The notes: generated by a model not told the origin, from the sequence alone. A DNA stretch of 64,000 nt from Pseudomonas eucalypticola (GCF_013374995.1 NZ_CP056030.1:2884501-2948500); one strand, 5' to 3'; shown: positions 25,192 to 34,534, numbered from the stretch's first letter. Translations and numbers: made by a program.

Positions 25192-25229
25192 CTCAATATA
25201 TAATTTTATTTGGTCTGCTTCAGAGCCAT

Positions 25230-25592
25230 TCACACCCAGACATCATTCACTGCGGTGCGCTCGCCACCTTGGTCACCGGTATTGAGTACACCACAAGGTT
25301 CGATGAGCAACAGCTTCACTTCCTGTGGCGCGCAAGGCCGATGCTCGACGCCCTTGGGAACCACATAGAGTTCGCCCGGCTGCAGCATCACCGCCCCATC
25401 GCGCAATTCGATCCTCAACTGGCCTTCCAGCACCATGAAAGCCTCGTCAGTATCGGCATGGCTGTGCCAGATGAACTCGCCCTGCAAGCGTGCGATCTTG
25501 AACTGGTAGTCATTCATTTCGGCGATGACCTTGGGCGCCCATTGCTCGGTGAACAGGGCGAATTTTTCCTGGAAATTGACTGGCTTTGGCAT
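25230..25592 (-). CDS. Cupin domain protein
   Basis: The protein is 120 residues with one cupin barrel: FIWHSHADTDEAFMVLEGQLRIE holds the first metal motif (H-x-H-x...E) and PGELYVVPKGVEHRP the second. Small single-domain cupins of this type may be isomerases, dioxygenase-like or binding proteins; the function is not clear. It is divergent from an AraC regulator that may control it. Confidence 0.85.
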   Translation of the reverse strand: MPKPVNFQEKFALFTEQWAPKVIAEMNDYQFKIARLQGEFIWHSHADTDEAFMVLEGQLRIELRDGAVMLQPGELYVVPKGVEHRPCAPQEVKLLLIEPCGVLNTGDQGGERTAVNDVWV

Positions 25593-25744
25593 GATCCGAC
25601 TCGCGTTGATGTGAAGTGAGTGGACTGTAGCGGGCGTCCCGGCTCAGGGTCTTGCATGATTGTGCAGCGTTGGCAGCGGTTCTCATCCAGGGCCGGGGTG
25701 GCCATTTGTCTGTAGCATGGGCGCCCTGTACTGGAGAGCCTGCC

Positions 25745-26545
25745 ATGAACGCCACCGACTGGGTCCTGCCCGCTGCCCACCCCACCCGGGTGGAGCGCAT
25801 CGAAGCACGCTTCGCGGGCCACGGCTTCGACCCGCATCGCCATGACACCTACGCCATCGGCCGGACCCTGGCCGGGGTGCAGAGTTTTCATTACCGCAGG
25901 GCGCTACGGCACAGCCTGCCGGGTGGCACCTTGGTATTGCACCCCGATGAACTGCACGATGGCCAGGCCGGTACCGAGGCAGGGTTTCAGTACCGGATGA
26001 TTTACGTGCAGCCGGCATTGATCCAGCAAGTGCTGGGCGGTCGGCCGCTGCCGTTCATCGAAGGTGGGCTGAGCAATGACCCACGGCTGTTCGCGGCGAC
26101 CCAGCGGTTGCTGGCCGATATGCACAGCGTGATCGAACCCCTGGCCGAGGACGATGCCTTGTTCGAAGTGGCACAGGCCCTGGCGTTGGCTGCGGGCATG
26201 CGCCGTGAACGGCGGGTGCTGGATTATCCGGCGGCCGAGCGCGCCCGCGAGTTCATCCACGCCACACTCGGGCAGCCGGTGACCCTGGATGATCTGGCCC
26301 AGGCCAGCGGCCGTGACCGCTGGGGGTTGTCACGGGATTTTCGCGCGTTGTACGGCACCAGCCCGTACCGCTATATCGTCCAGCGCCGCCTGGACGGCGT
26401 GCGTCGGGCAATGCTGGCCGGGTGCTCGTTGGCTGATGCCGCGTTGGCGGCGGGTTTTCATGACCAGAGCCACATGACGAGGCTGTACACCCAGGCGTAC
26501 GGGCTGCCGCCCGGCCGCTGGCTGAAGATGCTCAGCCGTCGCTGA
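25745..26545 (+). CDS. AraC family transcriptional regulator with AraC-type sensor domain
   Basis: The ATG at 25745 has GGAGAG upstream and gives 266 residues. The N-terminal sensor domain has the HRHDTYAIG and HPDELHDGQ motifs of AraC-binding cupins, and the C-terminal double HTH has LAQASGRDRWGLSRDFRALYG and FHDQSHMTRLYTQAYG. It is divergent from the cupin protein (152 bp between starts), its likely target. An amino acid efflux gene, often controlled by this type, is not in view. Confidence 0.9.
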   Translation: MNATDWVLPAAHPTRVERIEARFAGHGFDPHRHDTYAIGRTLAGVQSFHYRRALRHSLPGGTLVLHPDELHDGQAGTEAGFQYRMIYVQPALIQQVLGGRPLPFIEGGLSNDPRLFAATQRLLADMHSVIEPLAEDDALFEVAQALALAAGMRRERRVLDYPAAERAREFIHATLGQPVTLDDLAQASGRDRWGLSRDFRALYGTSPYRYIVQRRLDGVRRAMLAGCSLADAALAAGFHDQSHMTRLYTQAYGLPPGRWLKMLSRR

Positions 26546-26616
26546 TCTGCTGGGGGTAATGGCGTGCATGGCTTGGCTTGCAACAAGCCCCGCACCCTCC
26601 ACTCGGCCTGTGCACC

Positions 26617-27531
26617 TTAACCCCCCTGCAACTGCCGCCGATACTGCCCCGGCGGCAAGCCATGCAATTGCCGGAAGCGCCGGGAAAAATAAGCTTCATC
26701 GGCAAACCCGCATTGCCGGGCGATCTCGCCCACGGGCTTCAAGCTGCCTTCCAGCAACTGACGCGCCTGGTGCATGCGCCGCTCCAGCACCAGTTCGCTG
26801 AAGCTCTTGCCGATTTCCTTGCGCAGCCAGTGGGTCAGGTAGTGGGGTGACAGGTAGGTGGCCGACGCTACCTTCTTGAGGTCCAGGTCGGGGTCGGCCA
26901 GGTGCTTGCGCACGTATTCGCTCATGCGCTTGAGCGCGTCGCGCCGGCTGGCCTGCGCGGCCTTGCCGCTGGCCAGGGTCTTGAGCGGTTCAGCGAACTG
27001 GCTGCACACCCCACCGATCAGCTGCAACAGCAGGCCCTTGAGCGACTCACGCATGCCGAACTGGCGCGCGCGGTCCAGTGCCTGCATCTGCTCCAGCAGG
27101 CCACACACCTGGGCGAATGGCGCGGCGTCGAGGATGAAATCCAGGTGCTCCTGGAAGCGGAACGGCGCCAGTTCCGGGGCTTGGGCGATGGACACGTCTT
27201 CCAGGTCCAGGGGGTCGCACGCCAGGTGAGGCAGCAGGAAGGCCTGGGAAAAGTTGATGACGCGAAAGTGCGCCTGGCGCGGGTGCACGATCATGTGGAC
27301 CCGGTGCGGCAGGATGAAGGCCACGGCACCGGTGGGGAAGGGGCGTTGCACATTGCCGATGTGCTGCACCGTGTCGCCGCCCAGGTTGACCTGGATCTGG
27401 AAATACTCATGGCGGTGCGGGGCGGTTTCGGCCTTGCGCACGCTTTCATCGCGAATGTAGAAATCGGGGTGTTCACTGCGCTGCTGCATGCCGAAGGTGG
27501 GCACGCGGGCGGAAGACTGCATGGGCGTCAC
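26617..27531 (-). CDS. AraC family transcriptional regulator with N-terminal cupin
   Basis: The protein is 304 residues. APHRHEYFQIQVNLGG is the sensor cupin; the C-terminal HTH pair reads KKVASATYLSPHYLTHWLRKE and IARQCGFADEAYFSRRFRQLHG. It is divergent from a four-gene catabolic operon (MFS, FAH-family, SDR, 2-hydroxyacid dehydrogenase) across a 326-bp region with repeated candidate binding sites, so it is the likely activator of that operon. Confidence 0.92.
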   Translation of the reverse strand: MTPMQSSARVPTFGMQQRSEHPDFYIRDESVRKAETAPHRHEYFQIQVNLGGDTVQHIGNVQRPFPTGAVAFILPHRVHMIVHPRQAHFRVINFSQAFLLPHLACDPLDLEDVSIAQAPELAPFRFQEHLDFILDAAPFAQVCGLLEQMQALDRARQFGMRESLKGLLLQLIGGVCSQFAEPLKTLASGKAAQASRRDALKRMSEYVRKHLADPDLDLKKVASATYLSPHYLTHWLRKEIGKSFSELVLERRMHQARQLLEGSLKPVGEIARQCGFADEAYFSRRFRQLHGLPPGQYRRQLQGG

Positions 27532-27857
27532 TCCTGTTGGCCAGCCGTGGCGGGGGCGGTCAGGTCTGTTGTTTTAACGTAATTGTACGATCTCTTGGTC
27601 GAGGCTGCCCACCTTTATGGGTGAACCTTTGTGCAAAAGCCTTTGGGCGTTCCGCCCGCGTAAAACCGCTCTAGAGCAAGGGTTTAAGACGTTTATGGCT
27701 AGTTTTTTCGGCCTTTTTGTTTTTGGACTTTTCATGGCAGCGGCGTGCACCTGTGCAAAATCGTTCTAACCCGGCCATTGATTTTCGGTAGTTGTACGAT
27801 CACTTTGGAGGCGTCCCATTCGACATCTATCAACAATAATTAGAAGGTGTTCGTACC
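27532..27857. promoter_or_regulatory. Divergent control region of the AraC gene and the MFS operon with paired direct repeats
   Basis: No gene is seen here. TTGTACGATC occurs at 27583-27592 and again at 27792-27801; TGTGCAAAA occurs at 27630-27638 and 27752-27760. Paired direct repeats on one DNA face are usual for AraC-type regulators. The middle is AT-rich with T-runs. AGAAGGTG at 27842-27849 is the ribosome site of the MFS gene. Confidence 0.55.
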
Positions 27858-29249
27858 ATGCAGACGACTCCCCGCGAGTACCTGGTCCCGTCCAGCCGGC
27901 AGATGCCCGATGTGGACCCCGACCTCACCACCAGCCCCCAGCCCGACACCGTCGAGCACAGCCTCAGCGCCGCCCCGCTGCCCACCCGTCGGCGCTGGTT
28001 CATGCTCTCGTTGTTGCTGATCGCCACCATCATCAACTACGTCGACCGAGTAAACATTTCCATCGCCGCGCCGTTCATGGCCAAGGACCTGGGCCTGGAC
28101 AAGATCCAGATGGGCCTGGTGTTTTCCGGCTTTGCCTGGACCTACGCGCTGGCATTGGTGCCCGCCGGTTTCATTGCCGACCGCTTCGGTTCGCGCTTCA
28201 CCTACGGCTTGTCGCTGATCACCTGGTCGGCCGCCACCGTGGGGCAGGGCCTGGTGGGCGGGTTCGCTTCGCTGTTCGGCCTGCGCCTGGCTGTCGGGGC
28301 GCTTGAGGCCCCGGCGTTTCCGGCCAACAGCCGCGCGGTCACGGTGTGGTTCCCCGCCCGTGAGCGCGGCCTGGCCAGCAGCATCTACGTGTGCGGCCAG
28401 TACCTGGGCACCGCGCTGTTCACTGGCGGCCTGCTGTGGCTGGCCACCACCTACGACTGGCGCCATGTGTTCTACAGCACTGGCCTGGTGGGCATCCTGT
28501 TCGGCATCGCCTGGTTGTACCTGTACCGCGACCCACTCGCCTGCAAGCGTGTCAGCGCTGCGGAGCTGAAGTACATCGAGGACGGCGGCGGTCTGGTCAA
28601 AAGCAGCCAGCAGCGTACTCGCTTCAATTGGCGCCAGGTGGGGGAACTGTTCGGCTACCGGCAGATCTGGGCGATCTGCATCGGCAAGTTCGCCAGCACC
28701 TCGGCGCTGTATTTCTTCCTCACCTGGTTTCCCACCTACCTGATCGAAGAACGCCACCTGACCATGATCAAAGTCGGCATTTTCGCGGTGATGCCGTTCC
28801 TGGGCGCCACGGTGGGCATCCTGCTGGCAGGCATCGTGTCGGACACGCTGATCCGGCGCGGTTACTCCATGTCGTTTGCCCGCAAGTTGCCGCTGGTGGT
28901 GGGTTCGATGCTGGGCATGTCCATCGTGCTGGTCAACTTCACCGACTCGAACCTGGTGTGCATCGCTGTGCTGACTACCGCGTTCTTCGCTCAGGGCATT
29001 GCCTCGGCGTCGTGGGCGGCGGTGTCGGAAGTGGCGCCCAAGGAACTGATCGGGCTCACCGGCGGCATCACCAGCCTGGCGGCCAACATCGGCGGCATCG
29101 TCACCCCGATCGTGATCGGCGGCATCGTCCATGCCACCGGCTCTTTCGCCTATGCCTTCTGGTTCATCGGTGCGGTGGCCCTGTGCGGCACTCTGTCTTA
29201 TTCGCTGTTGCTGGGGCGCCTGTACCGCATCCAGCTGCGCGCCCGATAG
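27858..29249 (+). CDS. MFS transporter of the anion:cation symporter family
   Basis: The protein is 463 residues with about 12 membrane helices and a polar N-terminal tail of 45 residues. IINYVDRVNISIAAPFMAKD in the first helix is the signature of the ACS group (glucarate, galactonate, phthalate and tartrate transporters). It is the first gene of an operon with three catabolic enzymes and likely brings in a sugar acid or aromatic acid. Confidence 0.9.
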   Translation: MQTTPREYLVPSSRQMPDVDPDLTTSPQPDTVEHSLSAAPLPTRRRWFMLSLLLIATIINYVDRVNISIAAPFMAKDLGLDKIQMGLVFSGFAWTYALALVPAGFIADRFGSRFTYGLSLITWSAATVGQGLVGGFASLFGLRLAVGALEAPAFPANSRAVTVWFPARERGLASSIYVCGQYLGTALFTGGLLWLATTYDWRHVFYSTGLVGILFGIAWLYLYRDPLACKRVSAAELKYIEDGGGLVKSSQQRTRFNWRQVGELFGYRQIWAICIGKFASTSALYFFLTWFPTYLIEERHLTMIKVGIFAVMPFLGATVGILLAGIVSDTLIRRGYSMSFARKLPLVVGSMLGMSIVLVNFTDSNLVCIAVLTTAFFAQGIASASWAAVSEVAPKELIGLTGGITSLAANIGGIVTPIVIGGIVHATGSFAYAFWFIGAVALCGTLSYSLLLGRLYRIQLRAR

Positions 29250-29345
29250 CACTGTTTTGTCCATGACAGTACCGGTTTCGTCCAACTTTCACGGCCCTCG
29301 GCGACGTACGCTGAGAGTGTCTACCGCACTGCTGCGAGAACCTAC

Positions 29346-30050
29346 ATGAGCCCATACGTGTTTGCCCCCGCCCAAAGCGTGACCCTGGATGTACAGGGCA
29401 GCGACGCGCGCTTTCCGGTCTACCGCCTTTTCTGCCTGGGCCGCAATTACCCCTGGGGCGATGCCCAGGACGCTGTGCGCCAGGCGCCCTTGTTCTTCAT
29501 GAAACCGGCCAGCGCCGTGGTGCCTGCCGAAGGCGAACTGGCCTACCCGCCGCTGACGGGTGACTTCTGCCACGAGATTGAACTGGTGGTCGCCATTGGC
29601 GCTGACGGCGCTGACATACCTCAGGAGCAGGCGTTGGCCCATGTCTGGGGCTACGCTGCCGGACTGGACCTGACCCGACGCGATTTGCAGATGGCCGCCA
29701 AGGCCGCCGGCCAGCCCTGGGAGGCGGCCAAGGCATTCGACGGCTCGGCGCCCATCAGCGCGGTGGTGCCGGCCAGCCGCATCGGCCATCCCGACACCGG
29801 TGCCGTGTGGCTGCGGGTCAATGGCGTGGAGCGTCAACGCTCCAGCCTTGAGCAGCAGATCTGGTCAGTGAGCGAGATCATCAGCCGCCTGTCCCAGTCC
29901 ATCCGTCTGCGTGCTGGCGACCTGATCATGACCGGCACGCCGCCGGGTGTCGCTGCCCTGCAACCGGGCGATGTCATCAGCGCCGGTATCGACGGTGTCG
30001 GCCAATTGGACGTACGCGTGGGCGCCCGTCCTGCCCTGAATTCGATTTGA
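29346..30050 (+). CDS. Fumarylacetoacetate hydrolase family protein
   Basis: The protein is 234 residues, the size of the YcgM/fumarylpyruvate hydrolase branch. [39 protein letters not shown] (metal-binding glutamates), KAFDGSAPI and [10 protein letters not shown] are in the family's usual order. These enzymes cut or tautomerise acylpyruvates and related diketo acids using Mg2+ or Mn2+. The gene lies 96 bp after the transporter and 17 bp before the SDR gene. Confidence 0.9.
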   Translation: MSPYVFAPAQSVTLDVQGSDARFPVYRLFCLGRNYPWGDAQDAVRQAPLFFMKPASAVVPAEGELAYPPLTGDFCHEIELVVAIGADGADIPQEQALAHVWGYAAGLDLTRRDLQMAAKAAGQPWEAAKAFDGSAPISAVVPASRIGHPDTGAVWLRVNGVERQRSSLEQQIWSVSEIISRLSQSIRLRAGDLIMTGTPPGVAALQPGDVISAGIDGVGQLDVRVGARPALNSI

Positions 30051-30067
30051 CCCAAGGAGCAACAACC

Positions 30068-30832
30068 ATGACCGCAACCAACTCCCGCAAAGTCGCCCTG
30101 GTTACCGGCGCTGGCAGTGGCATCGGCCGCGCCGTGGCCCTGGGCCTGCTGGCCGACGGTTTTACCCTGGTGCTGGCCGGGCGCCGGCCCGAGCCCTTGC
30201 ATGACCTGGTGGAAAGCGCCCGTGCCAGCGGCGGCGAAGCCTTGGCGGTGCCCACTGACGTCCGTGACCCGGCCAGCGTCGATGCGCTGTTTGCCACGGT
30301 GGAAGAGGTCTACGGGCGCTTGGATGTGATCTTCAACAACGCCGGGGTCAACACGCCGGCGGTGCCCATCGATGAACTGGCGGTGGACCAGTGGTTGAAC
30401 GTGATCAACACCAACCTCACCGGCGTGTTCCTGTGCAGCCGGGGTGCTTTCGGGCTGATGCGCCGCCAGCAACCCCAGGGTGGGCGCATCATCAACAACG
30501 GCTCGATCTCGGCCCATGCCCCGCGGCCATTCAGTGCCCCCTACACCGCCAGCAAGCACGCGGTACTCGGGTTGACCAAAAGCCTGGCGCTGGACGGTCG
30601 CGAGTTCAACATTGCCTGCAGCCAGATCGACATTGGCAATGCCCTCACCGAGCTCTCGGTGCGCATGACCAAAGGCGTGCGCCAGGCCAACGGCGACATC
30701 GCCGTGGAGCCGATGGTGGATGTGCAGCATGTCGCCGATGCCGTGCGCTACATCGCGGGGCTGCCGTTGTCGGCCAACGTGCTGAACATGACGGTGATGG
30801 CGACCAACATGCCGTTTGTGGGGCGTGGCTAA
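30068..30832 (+). CDS. Short-chain dehydrogenase/reductase
   Basis: The ATG at 30068 follows AAGGAG and gives 254 residues. TGAGSGIG is the NAD(P)-binding loop, NNAG the structural motif, and YTASK the catalytic Tyr-x-x-x-Lys with Ser upstream in NNGSISAH. It oxidises an alcohol or reduces a ketone in the pathway of the operon. The exact substrate is not known. Confidence 0.92.
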   Translation: MTATNSRKVALVTGAGSGIGRAVALGLLADGFTLVLAGRRPEPLHDLVESARASGGEALAVPTDVRDPASVDALFATVEEVYGRLDVIFNNAGVNTPAVPIDELAVDQWLNVINTNLTGVFLCSRGAFGLMRRQQPQGGRIINNGSISAHAPRPFSAPYTASKHAVLGLTKSLALDGREFNIACSQIDIGNALTELSVRMTKGVRQANGDIAVEPMVDVQHVADAVRYIAGLPLSANVLNMTVMATNMPFVGRG

Positions 30833-30942
30833 AACCAGCGGCACGCCACTGCCGTTGGGCTATGCACTTCGCTCGACGGCTTGCCCCCTCGGCGGTGCGC
30901 AGCGATGCCGTACTGCATTCAATCACTTTATAAGGTCCTGCC

Positions 30943-31899
30943 ATGAAACCCGAAATCCTCCAGCTCAGCCCCATCCTCATCCCCGAGATCCGCGAGCGTC
31001 TGGAAAGCCTGTTCACCGTGCGCCCCTATTACCAGCAAACCGACAAGGCCGCCTACCTGCGTGAGGTAGGCGGGCAGATTCGCGGGGTGGTCACTGGCGG
31101 GCACACTGGCATCACTCGCGAGGTCATGGCGCAACTGCCGCAACTGCAAGTGGTGGCAGTCAACGGAGTGGGGACCGATGCCGTTGACCTGGCGTATGCC
31201 CGCGACCGGGGCATTACCGTCACCGCTACCTTGGGCGCGCTCACCGACGACGTCGCCGACCTGGCCCTGGGGCTGCTGATCGCCGCTTGCCGAGGCCTGT
31301 GTACCAGCGACCGCTACGTGCGCAGCGGCCAGTGGCCGCATAGCGCCACGCCGCTGGCCCCCTTGCCCCTGGCTCGGCAGGTCAGCGGCATGCGCGTGGG
31401 TATCGTCGGGTTGGGGCGCGTGGGGCGCGCGGTCGCCACCCGTGCCGCGGCGTTCGGTTGCCCAATCAGCTACACCGACCTGCGCGCCATGGACGATGTC
31501 CCCTATACCTTCGTGGCCGACCTCGTGGAGCTGGCGCGCCATAGCGATGCGCTGATCGTCGCCGCGGCAGCCGACAAGGCTGAGGGCATCATCGACGCCA
31601 AGGTGCTGCAGGCATTGGGCGATGGCGGTTACCTGATCAATGTGGCACGGGGCAAGCTGGTCAATGAAAACGACCTGGTGGCAGCGCTGCAGGCCGGCCA
31701 GATCGCCGGCGCCGGGCTGGATGTGTTCGTGGATGAGCCCCATGTGCCCGCGCCGCTGTTGGGCCGCGAGGACGTGGTATTGCAACCGCACCGTGCCAGT
31801 GCCACGGTGCAGACCCGTACGCGCATGGGCGAAATGGTGCTGGCCAGCCTTGTCGACACCTTCGCCGGCAAGCGCCCACAGGGTTGCGTGACCGGCTGA
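30943..31899 (+). CDS. D-isomer-specific 2-hydroxyacid dehydrogenase
   Basis: The protein is 318 residues. GIVGLGRVGRA is the NAD(P)-binding loop; catalytic Arg is in VNGVGTDAVDL to NVARGKLVNENDL, Glu in DVFVDEPHVP and His in LQPHRAS. The sequence resembles the hydroxypyruvate/glyoxylate reductase branch. It is the last gene of the AraC-linked operon and would reduce a 2-oxo acid formed by the FAH-family enzyme. Confidence 0.9.
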   Translation: MKPEILQLSPILIPEIRERLESLFTVRPYYQQTDKAAYLREVGGQIRGVVTGGHTGITREVMAQLPQLQVVAVNGVGTDAVDLAYARDRGITVTATLGALTDDVADLALGLLIAACRGLCTSDRYVRSGQWPHSATPLAPLPLARQVSGMRVGIVGLGRVGRAVATRAAAFGCPISYTDLRAMDDVPYTFVADLVELARHSDALIVAAAADKAEGIIDAKVLQALGDGGYLINVARGKLVNENDLVAALQAGQIAGAGLDVFVDEPHVPAPLLGREDVVLQPHRASATVQTRTRMGEMVLASLVDTFAGKRPQGCVTG

Positions 31900-32226
31900 A
31901 GCGGGCCGCGCCACAAACGCCATACAGCATCAGGCACACCGCAGGCCGACGCGGATCGGGTAGCAGCGGACCTGGCCGCGTCACAGACGCCGCGTGGCAT
32001 CAGGTACACCGCCTGCACCGCCGACGCGGCCGGGTCCGCTGCTTGGTGGATAATTATCACGGGGTGTGGGCGATGGCCGGCACGCGGCCTGCCAAAGTAT
32101 TCATCGTGAATGATCCATGAAAGAAGTGTAACTGCGCATTGATCAAGCTCACCGTCGTTGCCTGGTTAACGAGGGGCGGCAACTATAAAGTCAATAATGA
32201 TTTAAATAGCTCGATGAAACTTCACA
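31900..32226. other. Intergenic region between convergent genes, containing repeats
   Basis: A degenerate and a full copy of repeat family A fill 31900-32044. The rest is lower in GC and has a hairpin, GTTGCC with GGCAAC (about 32157-32185). No credible gene is seen. Confidence 0.6.
31960..32044. repeat. Palindromic intergenic repeat, family A copy with full internal segment
   Basis: Left arm 31960-31982 (begins GTAGCAGCGGACC) and right arm 32023-32044 are inverted. The internal segment (CGCCGCGTGGCATCAGG, then CACCG and GCACCGCC) matches the copy at 2943-3028 closely, so the element is about 86 bp including its middle. A worn copy of the middle and right part precedes it at about 31905-31960. 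Confidence 0.8.
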
Positions 32227-32934
32227 TTACAAATTGCTCGGCGATTTCGCCAACTTCAGGCGCGCCAGTGCTTGTGGCCATTTGTCGGCATTCATCATCC
32301 CCAGTACAGCCGCCTCGCCTTGTTCGTTTACGGTCAAGAACAGCGCACTGCTGTACTCGGCGCCGGCAGTGCGCGGGTAGCCCAGTTCTTTCTCCACATG
32401 GCCAATGCAGCCGCTGTGGGTCACGGCGACCAGGTTGCGCTGGGGAACCTTGTGGGCGAGGACACTGGCCAGCAGCGAGCTGTCGCAGTCGGCCAGCCAC
32501 TGGGGCGCGGGCACGTTGCGGTCTACCAGGTAGAGCGCCGTCTGGGCAGTGCGTGTCAGTGGGCTGGTCAATACATCGGCATGGCCCATGCCCAGGGTTT
32601 TCAGGGCCTTGCCCACGGCCGTGGCGGTCTCGCTCCCCCGGCGTGTAATGCCATCGGCGGCGCCCAGGCACGGGTTCGTGGAGCGGTCGCAGCGCTCGGC
32701 GTGGCGCACCAGCACCACCAGTTCACCGGCTTGCCAATGGGGCAGCAGGCCAGCGGTCAATGCGTTGTCGCCACGGCCCAGGTCCAGCGGCGAACGGGGC
32801 CACAGGCCAACGGCCCAGAGCGACGCAACAAAGCCAGCCAAGGCCAGGACCGTGGCCAGCAGTGTGCGTCGCCATATGGGGCGGCGTCGGGGAACGGGGG
32901 GCGCCGCAGCAGCCGTGCCGAAGGTCTGGGCCAT
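32227..32934 (-). CDS. Histidine phosphatase family protein, membrane-anchored (Ais/PmrG-like)
   Basis: The protein is 235 residues. A single N-terminal membrane helix (about residues 23-45) places the catalytic part in the periplasm. VVLVRHAERC holds the Arg77-His78 pair of the family, and a second His is in VTHSGCIG. RHAERCDRSTNPCLG followed by GITRRGSE resembles Ais/PmrG, which removes phosphate from lipopolysaccharide core heptose. That substrate is inferred from likeness only. Confidence 0.82.
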   Translation of the reverse strand: MAQTFGTAAAAPPVPRRRPIWRRTLLATVLALAGFVASLWAVGLWPRSPLDLGRGDNALTAGLLPHWQAGELVVLVRHAERCDRSTNPCLGAADGITRRGSETATAVGKALKTLGMGHADVLTSPLTRTAQTALYLVDRNVPAPQWLADCDSSLLASVLAHKVPQRNLVAVTHSGCIGHVEKELGYPRTAGAEYSSALFLTVNEQGEAAVLGMMNADKWPQALARLKLAKSPSNL

Positions 32935-33225
32935 GGATGATGCTCCTGTTCAACGAGGTAACGATGAGTTACCGAGTTAAGTGTCCAGTGGTTGCAATAA
33001 AACGGGACACTGAATGTGAGGAGCAAAATAAAAGGCAAGGCGTGGCAATGCGATGAAAAAGATGTAAAAAAATCGGAACAAGGAAGTGCGGTGAAAGTTG
33101 GGTGGGATTGTAGTCAGTATTGGCGTGGGGTGTGGGTCGGGAAGTGTGTTAGTTGGACATGTTTTGTAAGTATTTAAGTGGGTGGTTGCGTGGTCAGGCA
33201 GGAGCCAGTGAGTGCGGTGGCGCTA
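32935..33225. promoter_or_regulatory. AT-rich upstream region of the phosphatase gene with two inverted repeats
   Basis: GGTAAC-N5-GTTACC (32957-32973) lies about 23 bp before the phosphatase start, and GTGTCC (32981-32986) with GGACAC (33005-33010) just upstream. Either could be an operator. The region is clearly lower in GC than its surroundings and also follows the stop of alkB. No gene is seen. Confidence 0.45.
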
Positions 33226-33882
33226 TTATCCCGCCTTGCGCAACGTCAGGTTGATTCGCTGCGGCCCCATTACTGGGTGGTGGCCTTCCCGGAGTGGCAG
33301 CACGCCGTGAAAACGCAGGCGGTCGACCCCGCCCCAGACCAACACGTCGCCGTGCAGCAAGGGCACGCGCAGCGGCCGGTCGCTGCGTTGCAGGCCACCC
33401 ATCTGGAACATCGCGGGCAATCCCAGGGAGACGGATACGATCGGTGCGTCGAAATCCTGCTCATCGCGATCCTGGTGCAGGGACATTCGCGCGCCGGGCA
33501 CGTAGCGGTTGATCAGGCAGGCGTCGGCTCGAAAATCGGCGAAGCCGGCCTGGGCCGCGGCTTCGGCGCCAAGGCGCAGAAAGCTCTCCGGCAGGTCGGG
33601 CCAGGGCTGGCCTGTGAGCGGGTCGAGGCCCGTGTAGCGGTAGCCATGGGCGTCGGTGGTCCAGCCCAGCGTCCCGCAGTTGCTCAGGGCTACCGACATG
33701 CTCTGCCCACCGGGGGTGGTCATGCGTCGAAACGGCGCGGCCTTGAGCACCGCCCGCAGCGGCGGGAGCAGCGCATCGACGAAGGGCAGAGCGAAGGCGC
33801 GCAGCACGACGGTCTGCGGGCCGATCTGCTCGGCCCTGGGCGGCTGACGGCTGGCGGCCTCGTCGAACAGGTCCAGGTTCAT
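33226..33882 (-). CDS. alkB: AlkB-type alpha-ketoglutarate-dependent DNA dealkylase
   Basis: The protein is 218 residues, as in E. coli AlkB. Iron ligands are His136 and Asp138 in LHQDRDE and His192 in RFHGV; Arg209 in RINLTLR binds 2-oxoglutarate. NRYVPGARM and the LGLPAMFQMGG strand also fit. It repairs 1-methyladenine and 3-methylcytosine. A small conserved gene starts upstream on the same strand with its stop 9 bp from the alkB start. Confidence 0.95.
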   Translation of the reverse strand: MNLDLFDEAASRQPPRAEQIGPQTVVLRAFALPFVDALLPPLRAVLKAAPFRRMTTPGGQSMSVALSNCGTLGWTTDAHGYRYTGLDPLTGQPWPDLPESFLRLGAEAAAQAGFADFRADACLINRYVPGARMSLHQDRDEQDFDAPIVSVSLGLPAMFQMGGLQRSDRPLRVPLLHGDVLVWGGVDRLRFHGVLPLREGHHPVMGPQRINLTLRKAG

Positions 33883-33891
33883 GGCGGGCGG

Positions 33892-34053
33892 TTACAGCGC
33901 CTTGCTGATGCGGATGTCGGTGATAGGCTCATCGCTTTCGCCGTGGATGGCGGCTAGCGCCGCCTTGGCTTCTTCCAGAGAACCCGTTTCAAGCTGGGCG
34001 AAATCCCAGCGGCGTTCGCCGTTGATCTTGTAATGGATGACGTACTTGGTCAC
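33892..34053 (-). CDS. Small conserved hypothetical protein, 53 residues
   Basis: A GTG at 34053 starts a 53-residue product beginning MTKYVIHYKINGERRWDFAQ and ending in ITDIRISKAL, with an amphipathic middle rich in Glu and Ala. The stop lies 9 bp before the alkB start, so the two probably share a transcript. I believe small proteins of this kind are conserved in Pseudomonas but their role is not known. The ribosome site is weak. Confidence 0.65.
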   Translation of the reverse strand: MTKYVIHYKINGERRWDFAQLETGSLEEAKAALAAIHGESDEPITDIRISKAL

Positions 34054-34074
34054 GGTGGGTACCTGCAGGTTGAG

Positions 34075-34377
34075 TCAGCTGAACTTGGAAGCCGAGCGGC
34101 GCACGATCTTGATCTTGTGGGTGAACGGCTTGCGGTGCGCGCCCATCGCCAGCTTGGCGCCGGTGGTGTCGATGGTGATGTTCCAGAACCCGGTGCTCGG
34201 CGTGGTGATCTTGGCCGGGAAGGTATCGAACTGGCCGCCGTGATAGGTATGGCGCCCGCCGTTCTTGAAGCTGCGGAAGTTGGCGTCGCTCATCAGGCGG
34301 ATATTGCAGCGCTGGGAGCATTCGATGACGACCAGGTCGTCTTCGTTGAGGTGCTCGCGCTGGTGTACGAATTTCAT
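34075..34377 (-). CDS. DUF1883 domain protein
   Basis: The ATG at 34377 has GGAG 6-8 bp upstream and gives 100 residues. MKFVHQREHLNEDDLVVIEC at the start and RHTYHGGQFDTFPAKI in the middle match the DUF1883 family, a small beta-rich domain also found fused to TIR domains. The function is unknown. It is 21 bp upstream of the 53-residue gene and probably co-transcribed with it and alkB. Confidence 0.8.
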   Translation of the reverse strand: MKFVHQREHLNEDDLVVIECSQRCNIRLMSDANFRSFKNGGRHTYHGGQFDTFPAKITTPSTGFWNITIDTTGAKLAMGAHRKPFTHKIKIVRRSASKFS

Positions 34378-34534
34378 GCGTTTCTCCGGGATGCATCTTT
34401 TGGCAAACCAAAACGATACCATGGTCGGCCCCGCGCCGCCGTGTTTCGTGCGCAGGGCCAGGAATATTTGCGACCAATTGGAGCAAATGGCCACTTGAGG
34501 TGGTCACACAGTCTTTTGCAAGGGAGTTTCGGGT

